A stretch of DNA of 24,713 nt from Oscillospiraceae bacterium (GTDB lineage: Bacteria; Bacillota; Clostridia; Oscillospirales; Ruminococcaceae), in NCBI GenBank assembly GCA_017410745.1, contig JAFPPJ010000342.1:1-24713 (forward strand). Direction: 5' to 3'. Positions 22,425-24,713 of this stretch are shown piece by piece. The notes below the pieces were generated by a model that was not told the DNA's origin, ran no database searches, and saw only the letters and a list, made by a program, of their open reading frames with translations. The translations under genes and the position numbers were made by a program. The number at the start of each line of letters is the position of its first letter. Positions within the stretch are counted from its first letter, which is position 1.

Positions 22425-22892
22425 TTACTTGTTCTTGAGAAGATCTCTTATCTCGGTGAGAAGAACTTCTTCCTTAGAAGGCTCTGCAGGAGCAGCAGCA
22501 GCTTCTTCGGCAGCCTTTTCCTCTTCTTCCTTCTTGAGCTTCTTTGCAGCAGCCTCAGCAGCCGCACTTGCCTTGTTTATAGCCTTGAGCAGCAGGAAAA
22601 GTATAAGTGCCAGTATAAGGAAATTTATAACTGCTGAAATGAATGCGCCGTATGTGAACTCGACGCCGCCTACAGACCATGAACCCGCGGAAACGATGAT
22701 CTGACCGTTCTCATCTTTCTGAGCGCCGCCTGTGATAAGGCCGATCAGAGGATTGATAAAGCTGCTGGTAAGCGCGGTAACAATGTTGCCGAACGCACCG
22801 CCTATGATGACACCGATCGCCATGTCCATAACGTTGCCCTTGAGAGCGAATTCCTTGAACTCCTGAAGGAAGCTCTTCTTTTCGTCTGCCAT
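22425..22892 (-). CDS. mscL: Large-conductance mechanosensitive channel MscL
   Basis: MscL opens under membrane tension to release solutes in osmotic downshock. From the chosen ATG at 22890-22892 the protein is 155 residues; a longer frame starting at 22916 is rejected because AGAGGAGGAG sits 7 bases before the later ATG, and the product then begins with the usual FLQEFKEFALKGNVMDMAIGVIIGGAFG. Two membrane helices (about 15-45 and 75-100) flank a short periplasmic loop. The C-terminus is an unusually long Ala/Glu/Lys-rich segment (after KAINKAS) ending in the conserved-like LLTEIRDLLKNK helix. It is transcribed alone or into guaB from an extended -10 promoter. Confidence 0.96.
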   Translation of the reverse strand: MADEKKSFLQEFKEFALKGNVMDMAIGVIIGGAFGNIVTALTSSFINPLIGLITGGAQKDENGQIIVSAGSWSVGGVEFTYGAFISAVINFLILALILFLLLKAINKASAAAEAAAKKLKKEEEEKAAEEAAAAPAEPSKEEVLLTEIRDLLKNK

Positions 22893-22943
22893 TGAAAACT
22901 CCTCCTCTACATACATAGACTTCCTGTCTAAAATTATTAAGTT

Positions 22944-22952
22944 ATTATACCA
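22944..22952 (-). promoter_or_regulatory. Extended -10 promoter for mscL
   Basis: The minus strand reads TGGTATAAT (22944-22952): consensus -10 TATAAT with an extended TG. No good -35 is spaced at 17, which an extended -10 can tolerate. The start would be near 22937, giving a leader of about 45 bases before the mscL ATG. Confidence 0.65.
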
Positions 22953-23099
22953 TATGTTTATGAAGTAAATTTGTATGAAATTTAAATATATCGGGTTTTA
23001 TTTAACATAATTCAACGGCTAATAGTCAACCATATTGTGCATGTTGCCCTAAGTTTCCCGACAATACCTCTATATGTGAGCATTTGGTCATATGGCGTA

Positions 23100-23128
23100 T
23101 TGACAAAGCCGCGTATTTATGCTAAACT
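23100..23128 (+). promoter_or_regulatory. Near-consensus sigma-A promoter for the sodium:alanine symporter
   Basis: TTGACA (23100-23105) and TAAACT (23123-23128) are separated by exactly 17 bases. Transcription would start near 23135, about 35 bases before the ATG at 23170. The rest of the divergent gap (22953-23099) is AT-rich and holds no gene or clear terminator. Confidence 0.85.
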
Positions 23129-23169
23129 GAATGTGTATGTGTGTGCATTGCACGGAGGAGGAGTGACAA

Positions 23170-24713
23170 ATGGACAATTTCATTAACAGCATCACGGACA
23201 TAAATGATGCGGTGAACACCTTTGTATGGACTACCATCGGTGTATGGCTTCTTATCGCGGTAGGCGTGATAATGTCAGGATTCACCGGCTTTTTCCAGGT
23301 GACTCATATAGGTCACTGGCTGAAAAAGACCATCGGCAGTCTGTTCGATAGAAAAGTCACGGGCAAGACCAAGGAAAAGGCTTCGATCTCACAGTTCCAG
23401 GCACTGTGTACCGCACTCGCGGCGACAGTCGGCGTCGGCAACATCGCAGGTGTCGCAGCTGCCATAATGTCGGGCGGCCCGGGTGCTGTATTCTGGATGT
23501 GGGTAGCTGCGTTCTTCGGCATGATGACCAACTTTTCAGAAAACGTGCTCGGTATATATTTCCGCCGCAAGAACAAGAGCGGTGAATGGTCGGGCGGCGC
23601 TATGTACTATCTGCAGGATGGACTCGGCGGCTACAAGGGCATGAAGGGCGCAGGCCGCGTGCTTGCGTTGATATTCGCTGTATGTGCAGTGCTCGCTTCA
23701 TTCGGTATAGGCAACATGGGTCAGGTGAACAAGATCGTCAAGAACTTCACCTCCGCCTTCAATATACAGGCGCTCTCGGATATCGTACTCTACAAGGCTG
23801 CAGATGAAAGCGCATCGGTCACTCTGTATATGCTGATCGTCGGCATCGTGCTCATGGTGCTCGTCGGCGTCATAGTAATAGGCGGCATACAGAGGATCGC
23901 ACAGGTGGCAGAAAAGATCGTTCCCTTTATGGTAGTGCTTTTCGTGCTCGGCTCTCTGATAATAATATTTGTGAACATAACACATATCGGCAGTGCATTC
24001 GCCGCAATATTCGGCAGCGCATTCACATCCAAGGCTGCATGGGGCGCAGCGAGCGGCCTCACGCTCAAGACAGTCATAACCATGGGCTGCAAGCGAGGCG
24101 TATTCTCCAATGAGGCAGGTCTCGGCTCATCGGTAATGGTCCATTCCAACTCCAATGTGGTAGAGCCCGTAAAGCAGGGTCTGTGGGGCATATTTGAAGT
24201 ATTTGCGGACACTATGATAGTCTGCACCATGACCGCACTCACTATACTCACATCCGGCGTGATAGACCTTACCACCGGAGCGGCTGTCACATCCGATGAC
24301 TCCACGCTTGTAGCAGAGGCATTCAACACCGTATTCAAGATAGGCAATATCGAAATAGGCCGTGCGTTCATCGCCTGCGCGATACTGCTCTTCGCATTCA
24401 CCACCGTCCTCGGATGGTCGCACTACGGCTCAAAGGCTGTTGAGTACCTTGCCGGTGACAAGGCAGAGACTGCAGTGAAGATATACAAGGCAATATTCAC
24501 GCTTATGGTGATATCCGGCGCTGTCCTCACATCGAGCCTTGCATGGGACATCTCCGACACATTCAACGGCATGATGATGATACCCAACCTTATCGGCGTG
24601 GTAGCGCTCGCTCCCCTCGTAAGGAAGATAACGCTCAACTACATCGACCGCCGCATCAAGGGCAAGGACACCGAGCCCGTGCTCTCCTTCTTCCCCGATA
24701 TAGAGAAGGAAAA
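23170..24713 (+). CDS. Sodium:alanine (AGCS family) symporter, 3'-truncated by window edge
   Basis: This multipass membrane protein imports alanine, glycine or glutamine with sodium. It begins at ATG 23170 after GGAGGAGGAG and stays open to the window end, 514 codons, so only a short C-terminal tail should be missing; AGCS members are usually about 450-540 residues. Family signatures are visible: GVGNIAGVAAAI (about residues 88-99), GGPGA (102-106), AMYYLQDGLGG near 145 and KRGVFSNEAGLGSS with N314-E315. About ten to twelve hydrophobic helices are present, and the last visible residues are hydrophilic. It is driven by its own near-consensus promoter. Substrate assignment among alanine, glycine and glutamine is not possible from sequence. 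Confidence 0.95.
   Translation, partial: MDNFINSITDINDAVNTFVWTTIGVWLLIAVGVIMSGFTGFFQVTHIGHWLKKTIGSLFDRKVTGKTKEKASISQFQALCTALAATVGVGNIAGVAAAIMSGGPGAVFWMWVAAFFGMMTNFSENVLGIYFRRKNKSGEWSGGAMYYLQDGLGGYKGMKGAGRVLALIFAVCAVLASFGIGNMGQVNKIVKNFTSAFNIQALSDIVLYKAADESASVTLYMLIVGIVLMVLVGVIVIGGIQRIAQVAEKIVPFMVVLFVLGSLIIIFVNITHIGSAFAAIFGSAFTSKAAWGAASGLTLKTVITMGCKRGVFSNEAGLGSSVMVHSNSNVVEPVKQGLWGIFEVFADTMIVCTMTALTILTSGVIDLTTGAAVTSDDSTLVAEAFNTVFKIGNIEIGRAFIACAILLFAFTTVLGWSHYGSKAVEYLAGDKAETAVKIYKAIFTLMVISGAVLTSSLAWDISDTFNGMMMIPNLIGVVALAPLVRKITLNYIDRRIKGKDTEPVLSFFPDIEKE

Noticed and set aside
22893..22916. Longer mscL start at 22916
   Set aside because: The strong AGAGGAGGAG lies downstream of it and points to the ATG at 22890-22892.
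22950..23095. CCATATG (22950-22956) at the mscL -10 and CATATGG (23089-23095) near the symporter -35 as a shared operator pair
   Set aside because: Seven-base AT-rich, partly self-complementary matches are expected by chance in such a region; no further dyad structure was found.
1..24713. Insertion sequences, prophage, CRISPR arrays, tRNA or rRNA genes
   Set aside because: No transposase, integrase, regularly spaced direct repeats or RNA gene signatures were recognised in reading both strands.

Overview
The window looks like chromosomal DNA of an anaerobic Clostridia-type Firmicute, most likely a Ruminococcus-like member of the Oscillospirales. This is an inference from strong AGGAGG-type Shine-Dalgarno sites, very frequent ATA isoleucine codons at moderate GC, paired NfnA/NfnB genes, YesM/YesN-type two-component genes, CheC/CheD, and a Cthe_2159-type beta-helix lipoprotein beside VTC and DUF4956 genes. 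No mobile element, phage gene, rRNA, tRNA or CRISPR array was seen. No gene-free stretch exceeds 300 bases; the longest is the 277-base divergent gap between mscL and the last gene.

Layout. Bases 1-4470 read on the plus strand: the 3' part of leuS, a flavin-reductase-like protein overlapping an unrecognised HExxH protein, and an MFS exporter whose Shine-Dalgarno site lies at a 10-bp inverted repeat. From 4.5 to 22.9 kb every gene is on the minus strand, so transcription runs from high to low coordinates. In that order: mscL; guaB with a small Nif11/NHLP-leader-like protein and a strong terminator; cheY-cheC-cheD; a terminator directly abutting a ttcA-like gene; a strong promoter driving a YesM-type kinase, a YesN-type regulator, nfnA and nfnB, closed by a terminator; then an AraC regulator, a VTC polyphosphate polymerase, a DUF4956 membrane protein and a Cthe_2159-type lipoprotein; then a NodB-type deacetylase, a GNAT enzyme, a serine beta-lactamase-like protein, a CPBP membrane protease and a second GNAT enzyme. 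A bidirectional hairpin ends this run against the MFS gene. After mscL, a plus-strand sodium:alanine symporter with a near-consensus promoter runs off the end.

How the genes work together. The most distinctive block is 8.2-12.2 kb. It holds an AraC sensor-regulator, a VTC polymerase, its DUF4956 membrane companion and a secreted, acidic, repetitive beta-helix lipoprotein in one tightly spaced order. This is a plausible but functionally undescribed envelope system linking polyphosphate-like polymer synthesis to a carbohydrate-binding surface protein. A second notable block is a two-component system directly ahead of the electron-bifurcating transhydrogenase NfnAB. Its kinase appears to lack an ATG/GTG/TTG at the position predicted by promoter and Shine-Dalgarno; an ATC codon sits there instead. 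The cheY-cheC-cheD block has no receptor, CheA or flagellar gene beside it in the window.
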